This document shows, piece by piece, positions 1 to 10,208 of a DNA stretch of 64,000 nt. The DNA comes from Chitinophaga japonensis (lineage in GTDB: Bacteria; Bacteroidota; Bacteroidia; Chitinophagales; Chitinophagaceae), in the NCBI RefSeq assembly GCF_007830125.1, contig NZ_VLLG01000003.1, positions 1,440,110 to 1,504,109 of the forward strand. Reading direction: 5' to 3'. The translations under genes and the position numbers were made by a program. How positions within the stretch are numbered: the first letter of the stretch is position 1; the number at the start of each line of letters is the position of its first letter. The notes beneath the pieces are model-generated. The model ran no database searches, was not told the origin of the DNA, and worked only from the letters and a program-made list of their open reading frames with translations.

Positions 1-1384
1 TGCTGTAGTCCACCTGCGGGGTGCCGGTATCGTCCGCGCTGTTGATCAGCAAGGTTCTCAGCAGGGCGGTGGAGGGCGCGCGGCCATACTGCTGTATGTA
101 GGCATCCTGTACCAGGGTGGCAATACCACTGGTGAGTGCAGCAGCATTGGAGGTGCCGTCCAGGCCATAAGCTACCAGCTCGGGTTTTACACGGCCGTCG
201 TAGGCGGGGCCTTTGGAACTGGTGGCAGGCACATGGTTGCTGCCATCTGTAGCGCCGGCCACCAGCACGTTCTTGGCCTGCTTGTAGGTGCCGGACAGGT
301 TGGCAAAGCCGGGCATGCCGCTGTAGATGCCGTTGCCCGGGGCCTGGTCGCCATCGTTGCCGGAAGAGAACACGTGCAGCAGCGTATCCATGGTAGCGGT
401 TTGTTCATCGTAGGCAATGGATTCCGTGCCGTAGTAATTCTCTATGCCGGTGCCGTAGGAATGGTTCTGCAGCCGGATGCCCAGGGCCTGGTATGCGGCC
501 GCATCGTCCGGCAGCAGCTTATTGTCCGTACTGGTGCTGTTAAAGTCCGAGGAGCTGAGGAAAGCCTGCATGGCTGCGCCCTGCCCTTCCGGGGCGGAGT
601 TGGCGGCGCCGGCTACGAGGGTGGCCATAATAGTGGCATGCGCATCCACACTGGTGGCGGCAATGCCGGAAGCCATATACCGGCCCTGTATGTCCGCATC
701 GGTGGTATCGAACAGGTTCTCTTTCAGGGATACTACCATGTTGCGGCCCTGCAATTGCGGGTACTGCCGGTGCACCGCGGTAATGCGGTTCAGTGTGAGG
801 TCATTGTTACTGATCGCGGTTTCGGTGCCGGGCCGGCGCAGGGCATCTGCAAAGCGCAGTGCCGGTTGGGCAATGAAATCCGCCCAGTCACTTTTTTTGA
901 CCCGCATAATGGCGATGCTGCGGCTTACCTGCCGGTATATGCGGCACCAGGCGGGCAGCGCCAGGCCGGTATCCAGGCTGGCCTGCACGGTAATGCTGTC
1001 CGCATCCCGCAATTGTTCCAGTTGCCGCAGCAGGACTGGTGTGCTTTTCCAGTTGCTGTTGGCCGCATAGGTATACGCCACTTTGCGCAGCAGCGCGGTA
1101 TCGGTGACTGCCTGCTGCAGGATATAATGATGGCGGGTAAGGGCCTTTACCAACCCGTAAGGTTGGAGTGCATTTTTACCGGGATAGGCGCGAAATTTTA
1201 CCAGGTAAAAAACGGATTTATGCCGGGCAGGTTGCGTAGTGCCGCTATCCGTTAAAATACCGTAGCGTTGTAATATAGTGTCTTTGCCAGGTTGTTGCCG
1301 GGCCGGGAGCTGCAGGGAAACAAACAGGAACAGCAGCGCCAGTAGCGATCTTGCGACGATGAGTTGCATGCAGGGAAATATCAT
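1..1384 (-). CDS. S8 (subtilisin-like) serine peptidase, C-terminus beyond the window
   Basis: Translation of the minus strand gives an exported protein: hydrophobic signal segment (VARSLLALLFLFVSLQLPA), a divergent pre-region, then subtilase motifs. The Asp box is probably NLFDTTDADIQG, the His box is DAHATIMATLVAG, and the Ser box is LDGTSNAAALTSGIATL. These residues are seen; the assignment to family S8 follows from them. It is probably a secreted or cell-surface endopeptidase. The coding frame is open at base 1, so any C-terminal sorting domain is not visible. In-frame ATGs lie at 1396, 1384 and 1369; I chose 1384, and all leave the signal peptide intact. A 340-residue plus-strand frame over the same stretch is an antisense shadow. 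Confidence 0.85.
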   Translation of the reverse strand, partial: MIFPCMQLIVARSLLALLFLFVSLQLPARQQPGKDTILQRYGILTDSGTTQPARHKSVFYLVKFRAYPGKNALQPYGLVKALTRHHYILQQAVTDTALLRKVAYTYAANSNWKSTPVLLRQLEQLRDADSITVQASLDTGLALPAWCRIYRQVSRSIAIMRVKKSDWADFIAQPALRFADALRRPGTETAISNNDLTLNRITAVHRQYPQLQGRNMVVSLKENLFDTTDADIQGRYMASGIAATSVDAHATIMATLVAGAANSAPEGQGAAMQAFLSSSDFNSTSTDNKLLPDDAAAYQALGIRLQNHSYGTGIENYYGTESIAYDEQTATMDTLLHVFSSGNDGDQAPGNGIYSGMPGFANLSGTYKQAKNVLVAGATDGSNHVPATSSKGPAYDGRVKPELVAYGLDGTSNAAALTSGIATLVQDAYIQQYGRAPSTALLRTLLINSADDTGTPQVDYS

Positions 1385-1841
1385 TGTAGTGCGCATATTA
1401 AAGCTACGGCAAATCAGTTGCACCTCCCAATTTTTTATATTGCTTAAGAAAAATGTTTTTTTTAAATTATTTGAATGTTGTAATATTGGAAACGTGAAAA
1501 ATGAATGAGCGACCCAGCAGACCAAGATCTAATTGAAAACAAGCAAAATCTAAATCCGAACTGTTTTAGCAGAGCACAGGTTACAGCACAACGCACTATG
1601 TCTGACGTTTAAATTCAGGACTTCTTCGTACGGTTATTGGTGAAAAAATGAAAGGTGGAACGCCCCGTTTCACACCGGCAGTATTTTGCCTGTACCTTTC
1701 CTTTAACCGAGATCATACAACCCTTTCTGACGCCCGCCATCGGGGCGCCAGCGTCCTGCGTATGGCCGTACTTATCCTAAACACACATATACTATGCAAG
1801 AGCAAATCAAGTCGATTTTCCAACAACCAAAACCCACAAGT
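1385..1841. other. Intergenic region, divergent promoters expected
   Basis: This AT-rich stretch of about 450 bases separates a minus-strand and a plus-strand gene. It must hold both promoters, but I find no exact TAnnTTTG box (near matches only). Short plus-strand frames here have no recognisable product. I see no RNA gene. Confidence 0.5.
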
Positions 1842-2663
1842 ATGATCAGACAAGTAACCCTTTCGCTGGCTGGCTGCCTGCTGGCCGGCGCCCTGTTCAT
1901 TTCCTGCCAGAAAGAGAGCAATGAAACGGCACAACAGCCGGAAGCCGTTTCACAGGATGTATTGCAAGCTATCAGTAACAAAGGTTTCAGCACCGCCGGC
2001 GTAAGAAAAATAGAAGGCGGCTACCTGGTAGAAGGCGATATATTGCTGGATGAAGAGGACCTGGCTTCCACGCCCACCTCTCCCAACCTGCGTATTGCAG
2101 AAGTGGAGCAGTACCGCACCAACAACCTGGTGACCGCGCTGCCCCGCGTGATCACCGTTCGTGTGAGCGGTTTAAGCCAGGCCTTTATTGACGGCACCGA
2201 CCTGGCCATCTCCCGGTATAATGCATTGGGCCTGCGCATTACTTTCCAGCGCGTGACCAGCGGCACTGCCAACATTACCATACAGGGCTTTTACCAGGGC
2301 CCCAGCGGCGGCTTCATCACCCTGGGCTCTGCCGGTTTCCCCACCAGCAGCGGCAACCCTTACAACACGATCCGCATGAACACGCACCCGCAGGCTTACG
2401 GCTCCAATCCCAATGTAAATTATGTGGGGTCTGTGATACAGCATGAGATCGGGCATTGCATCGGCTTCCGCCATACGGATTACATGAACCGCGCTTACAG
2501 TTGCGGCAGCGGCGGTAACGAAGGTTCCGCCGGCGTGGGCGCCGTACATATTCCCGGTACGCCCACCGGCTCGGATGCGGCTTCCTGGATGCTGGCCTGC
2601 TCTAACGGCGGCAACCGTACGTTTAACGCAAATGACCGGGTAGCGCTGAATTACCTGTATTAA
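1842..2663 (+). CDS. M57 family zinc metalloprotease, lipoprotein
   Basis: The 273-residue product starts with a lipoprotein signal (GALFISC, lipidated Cys at residue 22), so it is likely anchored in the outer membrane or exported. Residues 201-213 carry the extended zinc motif HEIGHCIGFRHTD (HExxHxxGFxHxD), which is typical of the 'dual-action HEIGH' peptidase M57 family of the metzincin type; the two His pairs bind zinc and Glu202 is catalytic. An in-frame ATG at 1794 would add 16 residues without signal-peptide character, so 1842 is preferred. It ends at a strong hairpin and converges on the methyltransferase gene. Substrate unknown. Confidence 0.85.
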   Translation: MIRQVTLSLAGCLLAGALFISCQKESNETAQQPEAVSQDVLQAISNKGFSTAGVRKIEGGYLVEGDILLDEEDLASTPTSPNLRIAEVEQYRTNNLVTALPRVITVRVSGLSQAFIDGTDLAISRYNALGLRITFQRVTSGTANITIQGFYQGPSGGFITLGSAGFPTSSGNPYNTIRMNTHPQAYGSNPNVNYVGSVIQHEIGHCIGFRHTDYMNRAYSCGSGGNEGSAGVGAVHIPGTPTGSDAASWMLACSNGGNRTFNANDRVALNYLY

Positions 2664-2665
2664 TG

Positions 2666-2701
2666 AATATGCGGATGTGCAGCCTTGCACATCCGCATAT
2701 T
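2666..2701. terminator. Bidirectional terminator hairpin between convergent genes
   Basis: A perfect 15-bp stem (arms 2666-2680 and 2687-2701, loop of 6) with A/T-rich ends follows the M57 stop codon and abuts the methyltransferase stop codon. It fits a bidirectional rho-independent terminator. Its stem is built of the GATGTGC/GCACATC word that recurs at other gene ends in this window. Confidence 0.8.
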
Positions 2702-2702
2702 T

Positions 2703-3599
2703 TTACGCCAGTTTGCATTCGTAGACAATGGAACTGCAGCGGTCCGTTTCCTTCAATCCTTTCCGGTAGGAGCGGAACCCGTGCCAGGCGCCGGCCAGCA
2801 TGCGCTGATGGCCGGTTTTGTATTTTTCGCTTAGCAGGCTTACATAAAAGGCGTCGAACACCATGGGGTGTTTTTTCACGATCTTCAGCCGGTGCTGCTG
2901 CAGCAATTGTTCCATGGAGGAAGGGGAGAAGTGGTACAGGTGGCGGGGCACGTCGTAGGCGGCCCAGTACTCACCGTAATATTCCGCATCGGGGGAGGTA
3001 TAGTTCGGCACTGCGATCAGCAGCGCGCCTTCAGGTTTCAGCAGGGTATGTATCTGCCGCAGGTAGGCATGCACCTCATGCACATGCTCCAGCACATGCC
3101 ACATAGTAATGGCATCGTAAGCGCCGGCGGGCAGGGAGAACAGCTCCTCCACCGGCAGGGCCTCCACTTTATATATTTTCTGCGCGTTCTGCCGGGCCTG
3201 TTCATCCGGTTCCAGGCCGGTGGCCTGCCACCCGTTCTGCCGCATGTAATGCAGGAAGGCGCCGGTGCCTGCGCCGATGTCCAGCAGGCTGCCCTGTTTG
3301 AGACCGGTAGCGGCGCGTACCCAGTTCTGCTTGGAGCGGAGGGTGATCTTCCTAACGCTGTGGTATAAACGATTGATGATGCCTTTTTTCGTTTCGGAAT
3401 GACTGATGTATTCCTGGGACTGATAGTAGCGCCCGATGTGGCTGCTGTCGGGTACGTGCTGCGTAAACCGGCCGGTGCAATGGCCGCAATGCCAGATCTC
3501 AAACTTTTCTGCTGATACCGTATGGTCCTTTGCTGCAAGTGCCTTTCGTATGTTGGACGACCCGCAGAGCGGGCAGGTATTGTAGTAAATCAGATGCAT
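2703..3599 (-). CDS. Class I SAM-dependent methyltransferase with N-terminal zinc ribbon
   Basis: The 298-residue product begins with a CPLCG...CGHC pair of Cys motifs, a probable zinc ribbon. A Rossmann methyltransferase core follows, with the SAM-binding motif LLDIGAGTGAFL, an acidic strand end (GLEPDE) and MWHVLEHV. This order is common in Bacteroidota methyltransferases of cell-surface glycan or unknown pathways; the substrate cannot be told. The frame extends upstream to 3659 through non-ATG codons, but ATG 3599 begins right before the zinc ribbon and lies 19 bases after the mutase stop, so the two genes are probably co-transcribed. Confidence 0.8.
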   Translation of the reverse strand: MHLIYYNTCPLCGSSNIRKALAAKDHTVSAEKFEIWHCGHCTGRFTQHVPDSSHIGRYYQSQEYISHSETKKGIINRLYHSVRKITLRSKQNWVRAATGLKQGSLLDIGAGTGAFLHYMRQNGWQATGLEPDEQARQNAQKIYKVEALPVEELFSLPAGAYDAITMWHVLEHVHEVHAYLRQIHTLLKPEGALLIAVPNYTSPDAEYYGEYWAAYDVPRHLYHFSPSSMEQLLQQHRLKIVKKHPMVFDAFYVSLLSEKYKTGHQRMLAGAWHGFRSYRKGLKETDRCSSIVYECKLA

Positions 3600-3618
3600 G
3601 CTGTAAAAATAGTGAAAA

Positions 3619-5163
<1,545 letters not shown>

Positions 5164-5176
5164 AAACAATGTTACA

Positions 5177-5184
5177 TAATTTTG
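5177..5184 (+). promoter_or_regulatory. -7 promoter element (TAnnTTTG) for the M23 gene
   Basis: TAATTTTG is an exact match to the Bacteroidota -7 box, ending 11 bases before ATG 5196. Transcription would start near 5190, giving an almost leaderless mRNA and excluding the upstream ATG at 5169 as the start. Confidence 0.55.
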
Positions 5185-5195
5185 TTCTTTTGCAT

Positions 5196-6125
5196 ATGTT
5201 CATTTACGGCATTTTATTCATCACACTGGCATTGGCGTTACTGAGCCTGGTGCTGATGCTTACAGCCACCGGCAAACCTTTCCGGTATGGCTGGTCCCGT
5301 TTATTGCTGGCCCTGACCCTGGGCCTGTTCGTATACCTGTATGGCACCTGGGTGTACCTTACGGTGCATGCCAAGTTTGCATTCGGCATCTGCCTGCTGC
5401 TATGCCTGCTGTCCGTTTTTTTCCGTAAAAAAAGGGGGGCGGCGCCACGCGCCTGGAAGCGGGTCCTGTCACTGGTATGGGCAGGGATATTCATCCTCCT
5501 GTGCACCGGTTATTTTACCGGCACCACCGGCCTGCGGCAGCAGCGTATAGAACTGGCTTTCCCGCTGAAAACGGGCCGCTATTTTGTGCTGCAGGGCGGT
5601 AAGGGGCTGCCCACCAATCTTTTTCATTTCAGCCTGCGGGGCGCTATCTATGCCATGGACATCGTGAAGCTGAACGACTGGGGCGGCCGGGCCGACAAGA
5701 TATTCAGCCGCCGGCTGGAAGACTACGAGATATTCAACGATACTATTTATGCGCCCTGCAGTGGCCGCGTAGTGCGGGCATACAGTGATAACCCCGACAA
5801 TATCCCCCCCAACATGGACCGGGGTCCGCAGAACACCAACCAGGTGCTGCTGGAAACGGATTCCAGCTACGTATTCCTGGCGCATATGAAGAAGGGCAGC
5901 GTAGTGGTGCATGAAGGCCAGTGGGTGCAGCAGGGCCAGGCGCTGGGTTGCGTGGGCAATTCCGGCTTCAGCTCGGAGCCGCACCTGCACATACAGGCAC
6001 ATGCCAAAACCACTCCCGGATCGCCCTGGTACATGGGAGAGCCCTTGTATATCTCCTTTAACGGCAAGGGATACCTGCTGTATGAGGTGATCCGGCCGAA
6101 AAGGGTAGAGATGGTGAAGAAATAA
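5196..6125 (+). CDS. M23 family metallopeptidase with N-terminal membrane segments
   Basis: The 309-residue product has about four hydrophobic segments in the first 115 residues and then a periplasmic LytM/M23 domain. Visible zinc-site motifs are [14 protein letters not shown] (His and Asp), FLAHMKKGS and the closing SSEPHLHIQ. Such enzymes cut peptidoglycan cross-links or act as envelope endopeptidases. ATG 5169 is in frame but overlaps the promoter and nearly touches the divergent mutase start, so 5196 is chosen. The stop codon abuts the stop of the next, convergent gene with no spacer. Confidence 0.8.
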   Translation: MFIYGILFITLALALLSLVLMLTATGKPFRYGWSRLLLALTLGLFVYLYGTWVYLTVHAKFAFGICLLLCLLSVFFRKKRGAAPRAWKRVLSLVWAGIFILLCTGYFTGTTGLRQQRIELAFPLKTGRYFVLQGGKGLPTNLFHFSLRGAIYAMDIVKLNDWGGRADKIFSRRLEDYEIFNDTIYAPCSGRVVRAYSDNPDNIPPNMDRGPQNTNQVLLETDSSYVFLAHMKKGSVVVHEGQWVQQGQALGCVGNSGFSSEPHLHIQAHAKTTPGSPWYMGEPLYISFNGKGYLLYEVIRPKRVEMVKK

Positions 6126-6659
6126 TTATCTCATTATTTTTTTGGCTTCCGCGTTCAGTATCTGCGCGGCCACGTCTGAAGGGGATTCACCGGACTGCAG
6201 GAAAGTTTCCAGTATCTGTTTGTTCAGCTCCTTGGCCGGTGCGTCCGGCGGCAACTGGGTGGCTATCTGGTTAATGAGGGTGATGGTCTGTTCTTTCAGC
6301 GTTTTCACGGTTTCCCATGCCGCGGGCGATACATAGATCTGCTGGGAAATATTATGGTCAAACTCCGCTTTGATAGTCTGTACCAGGGATATCTGCATGT
6401 CCACCACCGTCATTTCCGGCTGGTATACCCGGCTGATGAGGCTTTGCGGGTTGATGCGTTCCACCAGCAGCACCAGCCGCTCATAGGCCTGTAACTGTAA
6501 CGGCAGTACGGCGCTCTGCGCGCTCCTCCCGTCGCCGCTGCCGGCTGTGTCAGGTTCCTGTTTTCCCGGCTTGCGTAGCAGGTCCTTAATGGTCATATAT
6601 ACCAGTGCAATAGCGCCTATTGTGATAACGATGTAAAGTAATGTTTGGCTGGAGGGCAT
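6126..6659 (-). CDS. Conserved hypothetical protein, single N-terminal membrane anchor (DUF7935-like)
   Basis: The 177-residue protein has one transmembrane segment (LLYIVITIGAIALVYMTI), a basic/hydrophilic linker, and a helical soluble part starting near LQAYERLVLLVERI. The arrangement resembles a family of Bacteroidota membrane-anchored proteins of unknown function (DUF7935, from memory). The open frame extends upstream to 6755 through an intergenic palindrome, but that part reads as repeat sequence; ATG 6659 is the start. Function unknown. It lies 3' of the aminotransferase on the same strand. Confidence 0.7.
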   Translation of the reverse strand: MPSSQTLLYIVITIGAIALVYMTIKDLLRKPGKQEPDTAGSGDGRSAQSAVLPLQLQAYERLVLLVERINPQSLISRVYQPEMTVVDMQISLVQTIKAEFDHNISQQIYVSPAAWETVKTLKEQTITLINQIATQLPPDAPAKELNKQILETFLQSGESPSDVAAQILNAEAKKIMR

Positions 6660-6700
6660 GGATCGGTAGTAATTTTCATGCAAATATATATAAATAATTT

Positions 6701-6760
6701 GCAGATGTGCGAATGTGCAGATATGCAAATGAATTTCATTTGCACATCCGCACATTTGCT
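6701..6760. repeat. Intergenic palindromic element / probable terminator
   Basis: A core hairpin (6725-6732 with 6736-6743, loop of 3) is extended on both sides by imperfectly complementary words of the type GCAGATGTGC and GCACATCCGC, giving an imperfect stem of about 24 bp. It lies just after the aminotransferase stop on the minus strand. It belongs to the same word family as 2666-2701, 24508-24539 and 35839-35892. Confidence 0.65.
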
Positions 6761-6770
6761 TAGTGGCGCT

Positions 6771-7964
6771 TTATTTCAGCGCAGCCAGGGCTTTCTGCAG
6801 CCTTTTTACGCCTTCCTCCAGCTTTTCCATGGAGTTGGCGTAAGACAGGCGGATACAGTTGGGCGCCTGGAAGGCCGCACCTGATACCATGGATACATGA
6901 CCTTTGTTCAGCAGGTACATGCAGAGGTCATCGGCATTATTGATGGTAGTGCCTTCGGCGGATTTGCCGAAGAAAGAGCTGGCATCCGGGAAGAGGTAGA
7001 AAGCGCCCTCCGGCTCGGATACTTTCAGGCCGGGAGTTTCAGAGAGCGCTTTGTACACGAAGGCGCGCCTTTTCCGGAACTCCTCCACCATCGCCTGGGT
7101 AGGGGCCAGGTCGCCGGTAAGGGCGGTGATGGTAGCCCTTTGGGTGATGGAGCAGGTGCCGGAGGTGAACTGGCTCTGGATCTTGTCTGCTCCTTTGGCC
7201 ACTTCCAGGGGAGCAGCCATATAGCCCAGGCGCCAGCCGGTCATGGCAAAACCTTTGCTCAGGCCGTTGATAATGATGGTGCGCTCCTGCATGCCCGGGA
7301 ACTGGGCGATGCTTTCGTGCCGGCCTACATAGTTGATATATTCATAGATCTCGTCGGAGATCACGAACACGTTGGGATGGCGGTTAAATACGGCTGCCAG
7401 CGCTTCCAGCTCGGCTTTGGAGTACACCGCGCCGGAGGGGTTGCAGGGGCTGGAGAACATGAACAGCTTGGTTTTGGGCGTAATGGCCGCTTCCAGTTGC
7501 TCCGGCGTTATTTTAAAGCCATTCTCCAGGCTGCAGTTCACAAATACGATCTTGCCCTCGGACAGCTTTACCTGTTCGGAATAGGTGACCCAGTAGGGGG
7601 TGGGAATGATCACCTCATCGCCCGGGTCCACCACGCTCATGATAGCGTTGATCAGGCTCTGTTTGGCGCCGGTGGACAGCACGATCTGTTCCGGTGTATA
7701 ATCCAGGCCGTTGTCCCTTTTCAGCTTCTGCACCACTGCCTGGCGAACATCCAGGTAGCCGGCTACCGGCGTATAGTGGGTATAGCCGTCGTCTATGGCC
7801 TTTTTGGCCGCTTCTTTAATATGTTCGGGAGTATCAAAGTCTGGCTCCCCGATGCTCAGGTCTATAACGTCTATGCCTTGTGCTTTCAGCTCCCGGCTGA
7901 GTTTAGACATTTTGATCGTTTCTGGCTCCGAAATGCGTGATAGTCTTTCTGCTATTTTTGTCAT
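6771..7964 (-). CDS. Pyridoxal-phosphate aminotransferase, aspartate aminotransferase type (class I)
   Basis: The 397-residue fold-type I enzyme contains SIGEPDFDTPEHI, the FSSPCNPSG substrate-binding motif, ISDEIYEYINY (Asp that contacts the PLP nitrogen) and GLSKGFAMTGWRLGY, whose Lys forms the internal aldimine. It is closest to the AatA/1-beta family that transaminates aspartate (sometimes prephenate or phenylalanine) with 2-oxoglutarate. A TTG at 7988 is in frame, but ATG 7964 lies 22 bases after a full promoter match. Length is normal for the family. Exact amino-acid specificity cannot be read from sequence. Confidence 0.9.
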   Translation of the reverse strand: MTKIAERLSRISEPETIKMSKLSRELKAQGIDVIDLSIGEPDFDTPEHIKEAAKKAIDDGYTHYTPVAGYLDVRQAVVQKLKRDNGLDYTPEQIVLSTGAKQSLINAIMSVVDPGDEVIIPTPYWVTYSEQVKLSEGKIVFVNCSLENGFKITPEQLEAAITPKTKLFMFSSPCNPSGAVYSKAELEALAAVFNRHPNVFVISDEIYEYINYVGRHESIAQFPGMQERTIIINGLSKGFAMTGWRLGYMAAPLEVAKGADKIQSQFTSGTCSITQRATITALTGDLAPTQAMVEEFRKRRAFVYKALSETPGLKVSEPEGAFYLFPDASSFFGKSAEGTTINNADDLCMYLLNKGHVSMVSGAAFQAPNCIRLSYANSMEKLEEGVKRLQKALAALK

Positions 7965-7985
7965 GGAATGATGGATTGAGCGGGA

Positions 7986-8016
7986 CAAACCTACAGTTAA
8001 TCAGGTTAAAATCAAA
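7986..8016 (-). promoter_or_regulatory. Bacteroidota-type promoter of the aminotransferase gene
   Basis: On the minus strand TTTG (8013-8016), a 19-base spacer and TAGGTTTG (7986-7993) form an exact match to the -33/-7 consensus of Bacteroidota. The start codon at 7964 follows at a sensible distance. Confidence 0.75.
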
Positions 8017-8026
8017 GAAAAAACAA

Positions 8027-8054
8027 AAGCTGCCATGAACATTCATGGCAGCTT
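8027..8054 (-). terminator. Rho-independent terminator of the DUF4397 gene
   Basis: Perfect 12-bp stem with a 4-base loop, followed on the minus strand by a T-rich run. It lies 45 bases after the stop at 8099 and directly upstream of the next promoter. Confidence 0.85.
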
Positions 8055-8098
8055 CGCGCCGTTGCCGGTTGTAAGGCTATTGTGCGGCTGTAAATTGC

Positions 8099-8803
8099 CT
8101 AGAAATAACTGATCACGGTATTAACCGTCGGCTTGTAATCGCCGGTAGTGCCTTTCAGGCCCGTGTAGTAAATGGTAAACACGCCTCCCGTTTGCAATGG
8201 ATATAATGGGCTGGTATTTTCCGCCAGTACGGAGTCTGTGCCGGCTGCCTTCACTGTTAGCCTGGAGGTGCCAACGGGGTCTAACTGCATAAAACCGCTT
8301 CTCAGCGCGCCGCCGTCATAGCTGCGCATGCTGTCCACCTTCTTGCCGTCTATAAACAGGTCCACTGCGCCTTCGCTGGGGCTGAGCTGGTAAAAACGGT
8401 AGTTGACCTTGGTGTTGCTGGCATTGGTGAAATCGTTCTCTACTGCCCTTACCTGCGGGTTTTCCCCGTAGATCACCATGGTGTAGTATTTAGTGGAGTC
8501 AAAATTCGCCAATATGCTGCCTACGGTGCTGTCCTTGCCACCGGCTTTGAATACAAATTCCTGGGTGCCCCCGTAGGTATAGTAATCGTCTATCGCCCCG
8601 AACTTGAAGGGCCCGTTGTTGGTAAGCTTGGTGCTGTTATGGAAAATGTCCACGCCTGCGCTATAGGTGGATGCATTCAGAAATACGTATGCTGCCTGTG
8701 GCCGTTGGGGCGTCACATTATCATCCGATTTCAAACAGGCGGTAAACCCGGTTACAGTTACTGCAAGGGCGGCGGCCCAAAGACGATACTTTTTAGTCCT
8801 CAT
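8099..8803 (-). CDS. DUF4397 domain lipoprotein
   Basis: The 234-residue product has a lipoprotein signal ending in TGFTAC and two Ig-like DUF4397-type stretches: one beginning AAYVFLNASTYSAGVDIF and one with GAVDLFIDGKKV. DUF4397 proteins are exported beta-sandwich proteins of unknown function, frequent in Bacteroidota. An in-frame GTG lies one codon upstream; ATG 8803 is preferred. It ends at a clear terminator. No enzymatic motif seen. Confidence 0.8.
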   Translation of the reverse strand: MRTKKYRLWAAALAVTVTGFTACLKSDDNVTPQRPQAAYVFLNASTYSAGVDIFHNSTKLTNNGPFKFGAIDDYYTYGGTQEFVFKAGGKDSTVGSILANFDSTKYYTMVIYGENPQVRAVENDFTNASNTKVNYRFYQLSPSEGAVDLFIDGKKVDSMRSYDGGALRSGFMQLDPVGTSRLTVKAAGTDSVLAENTSPLYPLQTGGVFTIYYTGLKGTTGDYKPTVNTVISYF

Positions 8804-8847
8804 CACACTGATTTTTTTATTGATTTGATATTGGTTAAAAGTTATTG

Positions 8848-10092
8848 CTATTTATAACGTGAAAGATCCGGCCGGTATTTTCTTTTACGCTGCAGCTCAT
8901 ATTCATACAGCACCTGCCCCAATGCTTTCAGGAAGGGTTTACCGGTCTCGCTGTATTCGTAACGGTTTCCTATCACCCCGTTCTTATTTACATACACTGT
9001 GGCGGATACCATGAACTCTACCTGGTGGGTAAAGTCCGCAATATAGGCTACATCCGTTAAAAACCCATAAGCCCATCCCGGTTTGTTAAAAATGCGGACG
9101 CCTGGGGGCACCTGCGCATTTTTTTCTCCGCCGAACAACAGAAATTTTACATATGCCGGGTAAAATTCCGTGGAATCGTAGGCCGGGTGCCCCGTTGCTG
9201 CAGGCAACCGGGACATGCAGCGGTACAGGAACCGGTAGTCGTTCTCCGTTAAACGGAAACGGCGTTGTTTTGTTACAGCTTCCGGAAAAATTATGCTGCG
9301 CAGCAGGTCATGTACGGCGGTGAGCGGCAGGCGGTTACGCTCTGAGAAGTCCATGGGCTGCTGCACCAGCACCCGCTGCGGCGTATAGTAGGCCCGGCCT
9401 GCACTGTCGTGCCGGGGCGCAAAGGCCAGGGTGCTGTAACGGGCGGGCTGCCGGTACAGCACTTTCCCGTCCCGCTCAAACCTGAGGGCATTGGTGTGGC
9501 GCTCGGCCTCAGTGGAGAGGCGCAGGCCGGTGCGGTGCCGGATCTGTACCCGGGTGTACCTCATTTCCCAGAGGCGCCGGTTCAGCTCCTCCTGTCCTAT
9601 GAATTCATACAGGCGGTTAAAGGCGTCGTTATCGCTCACCAGGAATATTTTCCGGATGTAATGGGCAATGCTGGGCAGGCCATTGGCCGCGGTGCTGTCC
9701 TGTAACACGGCCGGGGTAATGCCCGGCAGGCTGTCCGTGTACATAGGTGTTTCCCGGTCCAGGCCGGGAATGGCCAGGTCGTTCAGCTTTTCCAGCGCCA
9801 GTGCGGCCCCCGGCAGCTTTACGGTAGAGGCCGGGTAGAAATAACGGTCCGGGTCCACCCGGTAATAATAATCCCGGAACCGGGGGCGGTTGCGGGCGTC
9901 CCGGTCTATCCGGGTGTAAATAACCTGTACGTAGAAGGAGTCCGGGTAGCGAAATACAGGCCCCAGCCTTTGGGCATGCGCCTGCAGCAGGGTGTCCAGA
10001 AAATTATCTGTAGCGGGATAATGGCGGGTTTGTATATATTTGCCGGTGTTGCACGCAGATAGCAGGAGCAGTAAAAAAACGGGATAGCGCAT
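8848..10092 (-). CDS. Serine hydrolase of the class A beta-lactamase fold, lipoprotein
   Basis: The 414-residue protein starts with a lipobox (LLLLLSAC, Cys14). The beta-lactamase/PBP triad is visible: STVK (Ser89-Lys92), SDN (154-156) and a KPG box in FNKPGWAYGF near residue 350. There is no clear Glu166 omega loop by eye, so a DD-peptidase-like or other hydrolase role is as likely as beta-lactamase. The extended frame to 10131 adds no signal character; ATG 10092 is chosen. It lies divergently next to secDF. Confidence 0.75.
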   Translation of the reverse strand: MRYPVFLLLLLSACNTGKYIQTRHYPATDNFLDTLLQAHAQRLGPVFRYPDSFYVQVIYTRIDRDARNRPRFRDYYYRVDPDRYFYPASTVKLPGAALALEKLNDLAIPGLDRETPMYTDSLPGITPAVLQDSTAANGLPSIAHYIRKIFLVSDNDAFNRLYEFIGQEELNRRLWEMRYTRVQIRHRTGLRLSTEAERHTNALRFERDGKVLYRQPARYSTLAFAPRHDSAGRAYYTPQRVLVQQPMDFSERNRLPLTAVHDLLRSIIFPEAVTKQRRFRLTENDYRFLYRCMSRLPAATGHPAYDSTEFYPAYVKFLLFGGEKNAQVPPGVRIFNKPGWAYGFLTDVAYIADFTHQVEFMVSATVYVNKNGVIGNRYEYSETGKPFLKALGQVLYEYELQRKRKYRPDLSRYK

Positions 10093-10165
10093 ATCGGACA
10101 GATTGGATAAAAAATAGCACAAAAAGCCCATTCCAGGCAGGGCTTTAATATATCAATTTAAATTC

Positions 10166-10173
10166 TATCTTTG
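10166..10173 (+). promoter_or_regulatory. -7 promoter element upstream of secDF
   Basis: TATCTTTG matches TAnnTTTG exactly and ends 35 bases before the secDF start codon. No clear -33 TTTG was found at the expected spacing. Confidence 0.5.
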
Positions 10174-10208
10174 CAACTCTTAAAAAAAATTTATAAACCC
10201 GTACGAAT

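Noticed and set aside
233..1255. A 340-residue plus-strand frame across the subtilisin-like gene
   Set aside because: It is antisense to a frame with clear S8 protease motifs and a signal peptide; its translation has no recognisable family and typical GC-shadow composition.
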